Shown here one piece after another: positions 9,001 to 16,832 of a stretch of 60,482 nt of DNA. Position 1 is the stretch's first letter; every line of letters begins with the position of its first letter. The notes beneath the pieces are model-generated. The model was not told where the DNA came from. It worked only from the letters and a program-made list of their open reading frames with translations, and made no database searches. The stretch comes from CAZONU01 sp965370045 (GTDB taxonomy: Bacteria; Planctomycetota; SZUA-567; JAKLDR01). Where the stretch lies: positions 1-60,482 of the forward strand of contig CBDUSI010000009.1 in the NCBI GenBank assembly GCA_965370045.1. Reading direction: 5' to 3'. Both the position numbers and the translations under genes were made by a program.

Positions 9001-9051
9001 ATTATCTCCGCGGGTGGGCTCCGTTGCAATCTGCAACCGGGCGGTTAAGAT
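9001..9051. promoter_or_regulatory. Divergent promoters sharing one palindromic -35 hexamer
   Basis: TTGCAA at 9024-9029 is its own reverse complement. Reading plus, it is followed after 16 bases by TAAGAT (9046-9051) in front of the STAS gene. Reading minus, it is followed after 17 bases by GATAAT (9001-9006) in front of the MEMO gene. The hexamer is part of a perfect 6-3-6 inverted repeat, GTTGCAATCTGCAAC (9023-9037), a plausible operator. Confidence 0.55.
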
Positions 9052-9077
9052 GGTGGTCTGCTGGAGGAGGAATACCG

Positions 9078-9425
9078 GTGGCAAGCGGCGATTTCAGCCT
9101 GGTCGAGGGACTCAAGGGCGACACTAACGTCCTGGTGCTGCGTGGCCGGCTGGGCCCTGACGCCTGCGACGAGGTGATGGCCGCGGCGGGGGCCAAGCTC
9201 GAGGAAGGCGTCAAGGACCTGGCGGTGGTGCTCGACGAGCTGGTCCAGATCACCAGCTGCGGGATCGGCAGCCTGATCTGGATGTACGCCGAGTGCAAGA
9301 AGGCCGGCTGCCGCTTCTTCGTGGTGAACAGCAACCCGCACATCGAGCGGGTGCTGAGTCTCACCGGGTTGGACATGCACTTCCCGCTCTTCAAGACGTT
9401 CAAGGAGGCCCTCACTTCGCCGTAG
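9078..9425 (+). CDS. STAS-domain anti-sigma factor antagonist
   Basis: Small cytoplasmic protein of 115 residues. GTG 9078 is chosen because GGAGGAGG lies seven bases upstream and the shared promoter at 9024-9051 precedes it; longer in-frame readings run into the divergent gene. The product has the STAS alternation of strand and helix and the segment ITSCGIGSLIWMY, aligned with the DSSG phosphorylation loop of SpoIIAA and RsbV. The Asp is replaced by Thr, but a Ser remains at the phosphoacceptor position. In known systems such proteins bind and displace an anti-sigma kinase. No cognate RsbW-type kinase is adjacent. Two other STAS genes lie at 11358 and 46638. Confidence 0.8.
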   Translation: MASGDFSLVEGLKGDTNVLVLRGRLGPDACDEVMAAAGAKLEEGVKDLAVVLDELVQITSCGIGSLIWMYAECKKAGCRFFVVNSNPHIERVLSLTGLDMHFPLFKTFKEALTSP

Positions 9426-9476
9426 GGGTGCGCGCACCTCTGGCCGGTGGTTGGAAGACCGAGGAGATATTCGCAT

Positions 9477-10337
9477 ATGAAGCTTCGCAGCGAGGTGTGG
9501 CGCGGGACCTTGCCGGTGGTGATCTGCCTGGCGCTGGCCCTGGCCGGTTGCATCCAGTCGGACAACAAGGTGGTGCTGCATGCCGACGGCTCGGTGGACG
9601 CGAAGTACCAGGCCGCGATCAGCGACAAGGCCCTGAAGGAATTGATGGGCGACTTGTTCAAGGGGGAGGAGTTCAAGCCCGAGCCGCTGTACAACGAGAA
9701 GGACATTCGCAATGCCTTCGCGCGGATCAAGGACGACGGCGTCACCCTCAAGTCTCTCAAAGTGGGAATCAAGGACGGCTGGCAGCGCATCAGCCTGGAG
9801 GTCCGCTGCCGGGACCTGCTCGCCGTCGGGGTGGCGGCCAAGGCCGCCGAGATGGATATCAGGTACTCGCTGCTGAAGAACGCCAATGGCTCCTACACCC
9901 TCAAGGAGGAGCAGACGCAGCTTTTCGATCCCACGGCGATGCTCAAGTCGCTCGGCCTGAAGGCGACCGAGGAGGACAGGAAGAAGGCCCGCGAGAAGGT
10001 CAAGGGCCTGCGCATGGTCACCACCTTCGTCCTTCCCAGCAAGGTGGTCTCCAGCAACGCCACGCATCGCGAGGGCCGGATGGTCAAGTGGGTCCTGGAC
10101 GGCAGCGACGAGAAGTTTCTGGGAAAAGCCCAGGCCATGGTCGAGAAGGACATCTCGGCGACCTTCGACGGGAAGGGCCTGAAGCTCGCAGAGGTCGGGC
10201 GGCACCGCTACATCCTGGGCCACACCGGGGTGGTCCTCAACGCCGACGGGTCGGTGGTGGTCACCAAGGAAACGCGCATGCACCGGCAGTTGCTGAGGGA
10301 GGCGCGGGGTTTCGCCAGGCCGGCCGTCCCGGCGTGA
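9477..10337 (+). CDS. Lipoprotein, first half of a tandemly duplicated gene
   Basis: The product is 286 residues from ATG 9477, with GAGGAGAT eight bases upstream. It has a signal peptide with a good lipobox (LALAGC, Cys25), so the product is probably anchored in the membrane. Residues about 32-250 form repeat one, beginning VVLHADGSV and including DGWQRISLEV. At about residue 255 a second repeat begins (VVLNADGSV), but this frame stops after 32 more residues. The remainder of repeat two, including a segment KDGWKR matching KDGWQR, continues in the -1 frame (next CDS). In both copies the spacing from the VVL start to the LYNEKD/LFDEKR motif is exactly 40 residues if a -1 shift is allowed. No known family is recognised. 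Confidence 0.75.
   Translation: MKLRSEVWRGTLPVVICLALALAGCIQSDNKVVLHADGSVDAKYQAAISDKALKELMGDLFKGEEFKPEPLYNEKDIRNAFARIKDDGVTLKSLKVGIKDGWQRISLEVRCRDLLAVGVAAKAAEMDIRYSLLKNANGSYTLKEEQTQLFDPTAMLKSLGLKATEEDRKKAREKVKGLRMVTTFVLPSKVVSSNATHREGRMVKWVLDGSDEKFLGKAQAMVEKDISATFDGKGLKLAEVGRHRYILGHTGVVLNADGSVVVTKETRMHRQLLREARGFARPAVPA
10307..10313 (+). promoter_or_regulatory. Possible -1 slippery heptamer at the frame junction
   Basis: In the zero frame the codons are CGG GGT TTC, so the heptamer G GGT TTC fits the X XXY YYZ pattern of -1 ribosomal slippage. A slip here leads directly into the frame that encodes the rest of repeat two. A simple one-base deletion, real or from sequencing, explains the same data, and that is the more economical reading. 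Confidence 0.25.
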
Positions 10338-11350
10338 TCGCCGCGCTGTTCGACGAGAAGCGGCTGCGCGCCTCATACGGGCGCAGTCTGCCCAAGGGGG
10401 CGAAGCTGCTGGAGGTGAAGTGCGGCACGAAGGACGGCTGGAAGCGCTCCGCGGCCAAGATTCGCTACGATGCCCTCGACGCTGCGCGGAAGGGCCTGCT
10501 CTTCAGAACGGCCACGCTGAAGAAGAACCCGGACGGCAGCTACAGGCTGGCCCTGCAGGCCGGCGACGGGTTCCTGGCATCGAGCATGAAGGGTCCGGCC
10601 GGGAAGGTCATGCTCCAGCACCAGGTGCAGATGTGCTCCTTCATGAGGAACAGCTACTCCGCCAGGGTGCCCGGCGAGGTGCTCAAGACCAACGCGCACG
10701 GCAGCAAGGGCGGGACGGTGCGCTGGTCCTACGCCAAGGGCGACCCCGAGCTGAAGAAGAGGATCCGGGCCCGCATGGAGGCGGGCCGCTACGTTACTTT
10801 CAAGGGCGAGGGCCTGAAGCTCAAGGAGTTCGCCAAGCCGCTGAAGCGGCCCGGGGGCATCGCGGGCGTCTTCGGCTATCGCGAAGGCGGAGCCCGGAAG
10901 CGGACGGTGCCGCGGTCACGGAAGATAACCGTTGACAAGTCCAGGTTCAGCGCCGTCTACCCGGCGGTGTGGTTCAGCCCCTCGACCGGCGAGATCACCG
11001 CGATCAAGAACAAGAAGAAGGTGGAAGTGCCCCCCGAGAAGAAGTACGAGATATGGATCGAGCCTGACGACCCGGAGTTCGCCTTCCTCCGCGGAAGAAA
11101 CCCGCAGCAGAGAGGTTTCGTGCTCATCGGCAAGGGGCGCAAGGCCTTCGAGAACCCCGAAGTTCCCGAGGACCCCACTTTGTCGCACGACATCGACCGC
11201 AGCCTGATGAGGAAGGGGCCCAAGGATCTGCCGGTATACTACTGCAAGGCGAAGAACTCCGCCTGCGTGATTATGATCACGGAGGTGGACAGCAAGAAGC
11301 AGGTATTGAGCTTCGAGTGGAAGCGGCTCAAAGAGGAAAAGAAGAAATAG
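10334..11350 (+). CDS. Second half of the duplicated lipoprotein gene (frame-shifted)
   Basis: The reading frame is open from 10313, and GTG 10334 overlaps the upstream stop as GTGA, so re-initiation is possible (338 residues). The first part (to about 10850) is homologous to repeat one of the preceding gene: KDGWKR, NPDGSYRLAL and TFKGEGLKLKEF correspond to KDGWQR, NANGSYTLKE and TFDGKGLKLAEV. A further domain of about 150 residues follows, with no recognised family and a Lys/Glu-rich end. The product has no signal peptide, so if it were translated alone it would stay in the cytoplasm, unlike its repeat-one partner. This favours a single original gene whose frame is broken or shifted. Confidence 0.6.
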   Translation: MIAALFDEKRLRASYGRSLPKGAKLLEVKCGTKDGWKRSAAKIRYDALDAARKGLLFRTATLKKNPDGSYRLALQAGDGFLASSMKGPAGKVMLQHQVQMCSFMRNSYSARVPGEVLKTNAHGSKGGTVRWSYAKGDPELKKRIRARMEAGRYVTFKGEGLKLKEFAKPLKRPGGIAGVFGYREGGARKRTVPRSRKITVDKSRFSAVYPAVWFSPSTGEITAIKNKKKVEVPPEKKYEIWIEPDDPEFAFLRGRNPQQRGFVLIGKGRKAFENPEVPEDPTLSHDIDRSLMRKGPKDLPVYYCKAKNSACVIMITEVDSKKQVLSFEWKRLKEEKKK

Positions 11351-11357
11351 GCGGCCG

Positions 11358-11750
11358 TCAGTTTGAGGCCGGCTGGAGCTTGCGGGAGCTGGTGCCCTTC
11401 CTCATGGCGGCGATGGCCTCGCCCACGCTGTCGTAAATCGTGAACACCCGGTCGAGCCTGGCGTGGCTGAGGAGCCCGCGCACCGCGTTGGACGGCGCGG
11501 CCAGCAGGAGCCTCCCGCCGGTCCCGGCCAGGATGTTCTGGTAATAGAGGAGCAGCCCCATTCCTGTGCTGCTGATCCTTTCGGCCAGGGAGAAGTCGAC
11601 CACCAAGCGGTTGTGTCCCGCGGCGATCAACCGGCTGCCGGCCTCCTCGACCTTATGCAGGTCGGCGGGGCTGATCTCTCCGATGATGCGCAGGATGGCC
11701 ACGTCGCGCTCTTCGGTCCAGTCGATCTCGAAACCGGGTGTCGCGGTCAT
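11358..11750 (-). CDS. STAS-domain anti-sigma factor antagonist
   Basis: The product is 130 residues with GGGAGG upstream of ATG 11750. The segment ERISSTGMGLLLYYQ matches the phosphorylation loop of RsbV/SpoIIAA-type antagonists, with the Ser-Ser-Thr-Gly core intact. The start overlaps the stop of the upstream helix-turn-helix gene (ATGA), so the two form an operon. It converges with the duplicated lipoprotein gene with only seven bases between stops. Likely role: partner-switching control of a sigma factor or another kinase target. The cognate kinase is not adjacent. Confidence 0.85.
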   Translation of the reverse strand: MTATPGFEIDWTEERDVAILRIIGEISPADLHKVEEAGSRLIAAGHNRLVVDFSLAERISSTGMGLLLYYQNILAGTGGRLLLAAPSNAVRGLLSHARLDRVFTIYDSVGEAIAAMRKGTSSRKLQPASN

Positions 11751-12157
11751 GGGCGGCTGCCTCCCGCGCCTTTCATGATCCTGGTCAGAATGTTTCCGTG
11801 GGTCTGGGGGTGCTTCCAGAGCTTGACCAGCCGGACGGCCATGTCGGACTTCGGCCCCTCGTGCGAGAAGGCGTAGCTCTTGCTCATGAGCTTTCGGCTG
11901 GAGCGGGCCAGCGCCAGCTTCTCGAAGCGGTCCAGGGCGGCGCTCACCTCCGACTTGGGCGAGTCGATGCCCTTGGCGGCCTCGGAGACCGAGCAGCCCG
12001 CCTTGCCGACCTCCACCAGCCGGGCCAGAATCCAGATGTGCAGCACGTCGGGCACCGCCTGGCCGATAAACTCCTCCAACTTGCGGCCGAGGTCGACCTC
12101 CCGGCCGGCGCGGAAGGCCCGGAACTCCCCAGTCATGCCTGAATGCAGCTCGGGCAT
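11747..12157 (-). CDS. Small protein with winged-helix-like region
   Basis: The product is 136 residues from ATG 12157 with GGGGAG upstream. The middle (about 45-90) reads like a winged helix: SVSEAAKGIDSPKSEVSAALDR, interrupted by short turns, followed by a basic strand pair (LARSSRKLMSKSYAFSHE). No specific family is recognised. It is coupled to the downstream STAS gene by a four-base overlap, which suggests a regulatory unit, perhaps a DNA-binding output or a sensor for the STAS protein. A promoter is predicted at 12200-12228. Confidence 0.65.
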   Translation of the reverse strand: MPELHSGMTGEFRAFRAGREVDLGRKLEEFIGQAVPDVLHIWILARLVEVGKAGCSVSEAAKGIDSPKSEVSAALDRFEKLALARSSRKLMSKSYAFSHEGPKSDMAVRLVKLWKHPQTHGNILTRIMKGAGGSRP

Positions 12158-12199
12158 ATCAGTATCTCCCCAAACGGTCGGCGCCGCGCGCTCGCGTCC

Positions 12200-12228
12200 A
12201 TGATAACCGCTCCGGGCGCGACATGCAA
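12200..12228 (-). promoter_or_regulatory. Predicted promoter of the wHTH-STAS operon
   Basis: Minus strand TTGCAT (12223-12228), 17-base spacer, TATCAT (12200-12205), about 42 bases before ATG 12157. Confidence 0.45.
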
Positions 12229-12245
12229 TAGGTGCGCCCGAAAAC

Positions 12246-13349
12246 TTATTCCTTGCTGAACCCCGATATGGCCCGGCCGACCTCGGCCCAGAGTAGGTCC
12301 TCGCCGGAGTCCACTTCGGTCTCGACCGTCAGGCAGTGCAGGGGAATCTCCGGGGCGGGCAGGTCCTCGAGCTTGACCGCGTCCTTCTCGGTGGTGACCA
12401 GCATCTGGGCCCCGGCCTCCGCCGCGCCGCGGGCCACGGCCACCAGGTCCGCCCCGCGGTAGTGGTGGTGGTCCGGGAAGCGCCGGGAGAAGACCAGTTC
12501 CGCGCCCAGCCCGCGCAGCGTGCGCCCGAAGCTGCGCGGGTCGGCCAGCGCCGCGAAGGCCGCCACCTTCCGGCCGGAAAGCTCCTCGGGCGCGGCGGGC
12601 TCGGCCTCCGAGTCGGTCAGCGGGCGCAGCGCCTTGGGCCGGAAGCAGCACTCGATGACCGGCAGGCCGGGCTTGAGGCGGCTCAGCCAGGTGCGCAGCT
12701 CACCGACCTGGGCCAGCCCGGCGAGGTCCGCGCGGGTGATGACCGCCAGGTCCGCGCGGGCGGCGGCCTCCACCGGCTCGCGCAGCGTGCCCCGGGGCAA
12801 GAGGTGCCCGTTGCCGAAGGGACGGGTGCCGTCGATGAGCAGGATGTCCAGATCCCGCTGCAGGGCCAGGTGCCCGAAGCCGTCGTCGAGCAGCACCGCG
12901 TTGGCGCCCTGGTCGGCGGCGCGCAGGCAGCCGGTCAGGCGGTTGGCGCTGGCCAGGGTCAACACCTGGGGACACTGGCGGGCGAGCATGTCCAGTTCGT
13001 CGTTGGTCCCGCCGGCTGAGCGTGCCCGGTAGCCGCGAGCCAGGATCGCCGGCTTGTGGCCCTGGCGGGACAGGCCCTGGGCCAGGTACGAGACGAAGGG
13101 GGTCTTGCCGGTGCCCCCGGCCGTGAGGTTGCCCACGGAGATGACCGGCAGGGGCGCGCGCCGGCGCTTGAGCACGCCGCGCGCGTAGAGCCAGCCGCGC
13201 AGGGCGACGCCGCCGGCGTAGAGATAGCTGGCCCCGCCCGCGGCGAGGCGCAGGAGGTCGGGAGTCAGCCCCTTGCGGCGCTCCTCCATGACCTCCAGGA
13301 GGTAAAGCTCCAGGTCGTCGAGGGTGCGTTCTTCGGCCACCGCGCGCAC
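12246..13349 (-). CDS. lpxK: Tetraacyldisaccharide 4'-kinase
   Basis: Phosphorylates the 4' position of the lipid A disaccharide at the inner face of the cytoplasmic membrane. The product is 367 residues (family about 310-370). It has an N-terminal hydrophobic segment (about 40-55), the P-loop GNLTAGGTGKTP (73-84), the downstream LARGY segment, LLDDGFGHLALQRD and the late LVTTEKDAVKL motif typical of LpxK. It follows the amidase gene with two bases between them, so it is the last gene of a FAH hydrolase-amidase-lpxK operon. An intact LpxK with LptD supports a lipid-A-type outer membrane. Confidence 0.95.
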   Translation of the reverse strand: MRAVAEERTLDDLELYLLEVMEERRKGLTPDLLRLAAGGASYLYAGGVALRGWLYARGVLKRRRAPLPVISVGNLTAGGTGKTPFVSYLAQGLSRQGHKPAILARGYRARSAGGTNDELDMLARQCPQVLTLASANRLTGCLRAADQGANAVLLDDGFGHLALQRDLDILLIDGTRPFGNGHLLPRGTLREPVEAAARADLAVITRADLAGLAQVGELRTWLSRLKPGLPVIECCFRPKALRPLTDSEAEPAAPEELSGRKVAAFAALADPRSFGRTLRGLGAELVFSRRFPDHHHYRGADLVAVARGAAEAGAQMLVTTEKDAVKLEDLPAPEIPLHCLTVETEVDSGEDLLWAEVGRAISGFSKE

Positions 13350-13351
13350 CT

Positions 13352-13969
13352 CTATCTGCGAACCGCGACCGTCGCGGGGTCGTACCGCGGGGGGGTGACC
13401 AACAGCCTGGCGCGCAGCTTGGTCATGGAGAAGTGCTTGCCGGGGCAGTGGGTGTAGCCGGGGCGGGCCACCTCATGGTGGCCCTTGACCCGGCTGGCGG
13501 GGACCTGGAAGCGGATCTGGAGGAACTTGAGGAGCTTGTGCAGCGAGCGCATCTGCGCGGCGGTGGGCTTGCCGAAGTCAAAGTCGCCCACCAGGCATAT
13601 GCCGATCTTGCCGATGTTGTTCTTCCCGCCGACGTGGGCGCCGCGCTCCTGTCCCGGCCAGCGGAAGCCGATCTCCACCTGGCCGTCCTTTGAGCCGGTG
13701 CCGTTGCCGATCACGAAGTGGTAGCCCAGGCCCCGCCAGCGCTTGACGTCGCGGTGGTACCGGTGGTAGATCGCCGCCGAGCCGTTATGTTTGCCGCCGT
13801 GGTGGATGATGATGTACGACCACTTCTTGTTCCTGACCCGCGGCTGCCAGCCGGGCTCGGCGTACAGCGTGCCGGCATTGACCTCGCGGATATCCGACGG
13901 CGGGCGGCTGCTGCAACCGGCAACCAGGGCGGCCGTCAAGACCGCCGGGACCAGCTTGGGAAGCCTCAC
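13352..13969 (-). CDS. Lipoprotein N-acetylmuramoyl-L-alanine amidase (amidase_2/PGRP fold)
   Basis: The product is 205 residues. GTG 13969 is chosen because GGAGGAG lies six bases upstream and the product then begins with a compact lipoprotein signal (LVAGC, Cys19). The amidase_2 zinc site is visible: His56 or His57 in IIIHHGG, His164 in KGHHEV and Cys175 in THCPG. The GHxxAxxxxxxCPG arrangement resembles T7 lysozyme and PGRPs more than AmpD, which uses Asp. It probably cleaves the stem peptide from glycan strands in the periplasm, for cell-wall remodelling or recycling. The start overlaps the stop of the FAH hydrolase gene as GTGA. Confidence 0.85.
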   Translation of the reverse strand: MRLPKLVPAVLTAALVAGCSSRPPSDIREVNAGTLYAEPGWQPRVRNKKWSYIIIHHGGKHNGSAAIYHRYHRDVKRWRGLGYHFVIGNGTGSKDGQVEIGFRWPGQERGAHVGGKNNIGKIGICLVGDFDFGKPTAAQMRSLHKLLKFLQIRFQVPASRVKGHHEVARPGYTHCPGKHFSMTKLRARLLVTPPRYDPATVAVRR

Positions 13970-14862
13970 GATTTCTCCTCCCCTGGCGCGACCACCCGGT
14001 TGGCCAGGCGCCCCAGACCCTCGACTTCCACCTCCACCAGGTCGCCGGGTTCCAGCAGCCCCGGAGGCTCCATGAAGACGCCCACCCCGGCGGGCGTGCC
14101 CGTGGCGATGACGTCGCCGGGCCGCAGGGTGAAGACTCCCGAAACGAACTCGATGATCTCCGGGACGGAGAAGGTCATGTGACTGGTGCGCGAGTCCTGG
14201 CGCTTCTCGCCGTTGACCCAGCTGGTCAGGGCGCGGTCGGAGACGTCGCCCGCCTGGTCGGGCGTCACCAGCGCCGGGCCCATCGGGCAGCAGCCCTCGA
14301 AGCTCTTCCCGCGAAAGAACTGCCCGTCGCCGAACTGCGCGCAGCGCGCGGAGATGTCGTTGACGACGCAGTATCCGGCTATGAAGCCGCCGGCCTCGGC
14401 GGCCTTCACGTTGCGGCAGCGCCGGCCGATGACCACGGCGAGCTCCACCTCGTAGTCGAGCTTCTCGACCTGGGGAGGGTAGACGATCTCGTCGGCCGGG
14501 CCGGAGGCGGTGACTCCCGCCTTGCTGAAGAGCTTGGGGTGCGCGGTCTTCTTGAACTCGCGGACGCACTGGCCTTCCTTGATGTGCTCCTCGTAGTTGC
14601 CGGCTAGGCAGACGATCTCGCCGGGGTCCGGGGAGGGCGCGCCCAGGCGGACCTCGCCGGGCGCCAGCCTGGCCGCGGCTGGGAGCTCTGCGGCGCGCGC
14701 GGCCAGTTCGCGGAGTTGCGGGACCAGCCGTTCCCAGCCGGCGAAGAGGTCCGGCGGCTCGGAGGGCAGCGCGCCGTCGGCGCGGTTGAGATCGATGATG
14801 GCCCCGTCGACCAGCAGGCCGGCGCGTTCGGCGCCCTTGTCTCCCCAACTGACGATCTGCAA
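13966..14862 (-). CDS. Fumarylacetoacetate hydrolase family protein
   Basis: The product is 298 residues from TTG 14862, preceded by AAAGG. The C-terminal 210 residues form the FAH fold: CLAGNYEEHIKEG, LDYEVELAVVIG with its metal-binding acidic residues, and the closing GDVIATGTPAGVGVF. The N-terminal 70 residues match the usual short cap of the 2-hydroxyhepta-2,4-diene-1,7-dioate isomerase or acylpyruvase group. The substrate is likely a small 2,4-diketo or enol acid, but it cannot be specified from sequence. It is the first gene of the operon with the amidase and lpxK, although no functional link is obvious. A promoter is predicted at 14908-14937. Confidence 0.85.
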   Translation of the reverse strand: MQIVSWGDKGAERAGLLVDGAIIDLNRADGALPSEPPDLFAGWERLVPQLRELAARAAELPAAARLAPGEVRLGAPSPDPGEIVCLAGNYEEHIKEGQCVREFKKTAHPKLFSKAGVTASGPADEIVYPPQVEKLDYEVELAVVIGRRCRNVKAAEAGGFIAGYCVVNDISARCAQFGDGQFFRGKSFEGCCPMGPALVTPDQAGDVSDRALTSWVNGEKRQDSRTSHMTFSVPEIIEFVSGVFTLRPGDVIATGTPAGVGVFMEPPGLLEPGDLVEVEVEGLGRLANRVVAPGEEKS

Positions 14863-14907
14863 GGTTCTTGCCTTTCACCCTCGGGACTCGGAGCCGGTGG
14901 CCCCCCT

Positions 14908-14937
14908 ATCATATATTTATCGGGGTGCGGGTGTCAA
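14908..14937 (-). promoter_or_regulatory. Predicted promoter of the FAH-amidase-lpxK operon
   Basis: Minus strand TTGACA (14932-14937), 18-base spacer, TATGAT (14908-14913). It is divergent from the efp promoter. Confidence 0.55.
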
Positions 14938-14960
14938 ACCTTTCGAAATTCCGCCGACTC

Positions 14961-14988
14961 TTGCATTTCGCCGGGGGGGCCTTAGAAT
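14961..14988 (+). promoter_or_regulatory. Predicted promoter of efp
   Basis: TTGCAT (14961-14966), 16-base spacer containing a run of seven G, TAGAAT (14983-14988). The leader to ATG 15040 would be about 45 bases. Confidence 0.5.
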
Positions 14989-15039
14989 CCCGCGCCGGTG
15001 GCCCCGGGCCGGGGTCCGAGAGCAGAGGAGAGGCACCGA

Positions 15040-15609
15040 ATGCCCCAGATCAACGCCACGCAAATCCGCAAGGGCATGGCCATTGAGGCCGACGGCCGGA
15101 TTCAGGTGGTCCTCAGCTACACCCACCTGACCCCCGGCAAAGGCAATGCCCAGGTCCAGGCCAAGCTGCGCGATATCGAGAGCGGCAAGAGCTACGAGCG
15201 CCGCTTCCGTTCGGTGGACAAGATCGAGCAGATCTACATCGACCGCCGGGAGATGGAATACCTCTACGAGGACCAGCAGTCGGTGGTCTTCATGGACGGC
15301 GAGACTTACGAGCAGTCGCACATCGGCAAGGACTTCCTGGGCGACGACTTCCTGTACCTCACGCCCAACATGGCGGTGACCGGCGAGTTCTACAACGGGA
15401 AGTTGGTCAACGTGGCCCTGCCGGCCACCGTGGATCTGACCATCACCGAGACCGAGCCGGCCCTCAAGGGCGCCACGGTCACCAACGTGCTCAAGCCGGC
15501 CACGCTGGAGACCGGCCTGAAGGTCCGGGTACCGCCCTTCATCTCCCAGGGAGAGAAGGTGCGCATCGACACCCGCACCGGCGAGTACCTGGAGCGCGCC
15601 AAGGGGTAG
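15040..15609 (+). CDS. efp: Translation elongation factor P
   Basis: Relieves ribosome stalling at polyproline motifs. The product is 189 residues, the normal length. ATG 15040 is chosen over an upstream in-frame ATG because GAGGAGAGG lies directly before it and the product then begins at the KOW-like first domain. The modification loop is TPGKGNA with Lys34 at the canonical position for beta-lysylation. The three beta-barrel domains follow, ending with the signature region VPPFISQGEKVRIDTRTGEY. No modification enzyme genes are in the window. The gene is followed directly by an exporter of the DMT type. Confidence 0.97.
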   Translation: MPQINATQIRKGMAIEADGRIQVVLSYTHLTPGKGNAQVQAKLRDIESGKSYERRFRSVDKIEQIYIDRREMEYLYEDQQSVVFMDGETYEQSHIGKDFLGDDFLYLTPNMAVTGEFYNGKLVNVALPATVDLTITETEPALKGATVTNVLKPATLETGLKVRVPPFISQGEKVRIDTRTGEYLERAKG

Positions 15610-15713
15610 CCATCACGGAAAAGGGCCCGTCCACTTCCGCGCAGAACCCCGAGGAGGCCCCCCCGGCCTCCTCGCGTCTTCCGGAGACGCTGCGCCTGGT
15701 CGACTTCCTGCCG

Positions 15714-16703
15714 ATGATCGCGGCCACGCTGATCTGGGCCTGGCCGATGATCTTCGTGAAGTACGTCCAGGCCGAGACGAACGGGGCCTTTCGGCCGCAC
15801 GCGCTCAACTTCTACCGCTACGCCTCGGCCGCGGTGATGGTCCTGATCCTCGCCCTGGTCACGCGCCGCCAGCATTTCGGAGCAGTGCTGCGCCGCTTCT
15901 GGGTGCCGCTGATCCTGGGGGCCATGCTGGCCACCTTCCAGATGATCTGGATATTCGGGGTCTACATGGTGCCGGCCTCCTACGGCGCGTTGGTCATCCG
16001 GGTGACCATAATCTTCTCGCTGCTGCTGAGCTACATTTTCTTCGCCGCGGAGCGCAAGGTCATTCGCTCGGCGGCCTTCCTGGTCTCCGCGGTCATCGGG
16101 CTGGCCTCCACGGTCTGCATCACGCTTTTCGACGACAACTTCTCGACGGAGGGCAAGCCCAAGAAGATATTGCTGCTGGGCACGGCCATCTTTCTGGTCA
16201 GCTCGTTCCTGTGGTCGGTGTACGCGGTGACCATCCGCAAGATCGCGCGCAAGACCAGGCCGCTGCCCACCTTCGCGATGACCGTGCTGGTGGCCACGGC
16301 GATCCTCGCCGTCCCCGCCGTCTGGGAGGGCAAGCTGGGGGTGATGTGGAGCCCCGAGGTGAGCGGTCTCAACGTGCAGCTGGCGGTCTTCTTTTCCGGC
16401 GCGCTGTGCATCGGCGTGACCAACTCGCTCTACTACCAGAGCCTCAGGCGCGTGGGTGTGGCCTACACCGTGCTGGTGGGCCTGGCCGCGCCTTTCCTGA
16501 CCGGCTTCTTCGCCTGGCTGGTGCTTGACGAGCGGCTCAACGGACTGCAGTGGGCCTTCGGCTCGGTGCTGGTGGTCTGCCTGGCCTTCATGATCATGAC
16601 CTCCTCGCGCGGGCGGGTGCGCGCCGCGCCCAGCACCCAGGGCGCGCCGGGCATCGGCCCGGAGGACGGCGAGGACGACAGTAACGCGGGGAGTGCGTCA
16701 TGA
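15714..16703 (+). CDS. DMT-superfamily (EamA-type) transporter
   Basis: Integral membrane protein of 329 residues from ATG 15714, with about ten hydrophobic helices in two EamA-like halves; the second begins near LLGTAIFLVSSFLWSVYAV. A likely exporter of a small metabolite, with unknown substrate. The start is uncertain: ATG 15714 lies at the edge of the first transmembrane helix and lacks a Shine-Dalgarno sequence, while the frame is open back to the efp stop and the encoded stretch (GPSTSAQNPEEAPPASS) looks like a normal cytoplasmic N-terminus. A rare ATC codon at 15612 follows AAGGGG and is one candidate start. The C-terminus is acidic and the stop overlaps the next small ORF. Confidence 0.8.
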   Translation: MIAATLIWAWPMIFVKYVQAETNGAFRPHALNFYRYASAAVMVLILALVTRRQHFGAVLRRFWVPLILGAMLATFQMIWIFGVYMVPASYGALVIRVTIIFSLLLSYIFFAAERKVIRSAAFLVSAVIGLASTVCITLFDDNFSTEGKPKKILLLGTAIFLVSSFLWSVYAVTIRKIARKTRPLPTFAMTVLVATAILAVPAVWEGKLGVMWSPEVSGLNVQLAVFFSGALCIGVTNSLYYQSLRRVGVAYTVLVGLAAPFLTGFFAWLVLDERLNGLQWAFGSVLVVCLAFMIMTSSRGRVRAAPSTQGAPGIGPEDGEDDSNAGSAS

Positions 16704-16813
16704 GCGCGGAGAAGTTCCCCGAGGGCTTCAGGTGGTACGGGGAGGTCATCGCCTCGAACGGGCGCGCGCCGGCCGAGGTGAACTGGCGCTCAGTGGCGAA
16801 ACCGCTAAAATAG
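16700..16813 (+). CDS. Small ORF of 37 codons
   Basis: The ATG overlaps the transporter stop as ATGA, with GGGGAG upstream, so translation by coupling is plausible. The product (beginning MSAEKFPEGFRWYGEVIASN) is soluble, aromatic near the start and has no recognised family. It ends 19 bases before the next gene. Confidence 0.4.
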   Translation: MSAEKFPEGFRWYGEVIASNGRAPAEVNWRSVAKPLK

Positions 16814-16832
16814 TCTGCCGGAGGAGCAAGCC

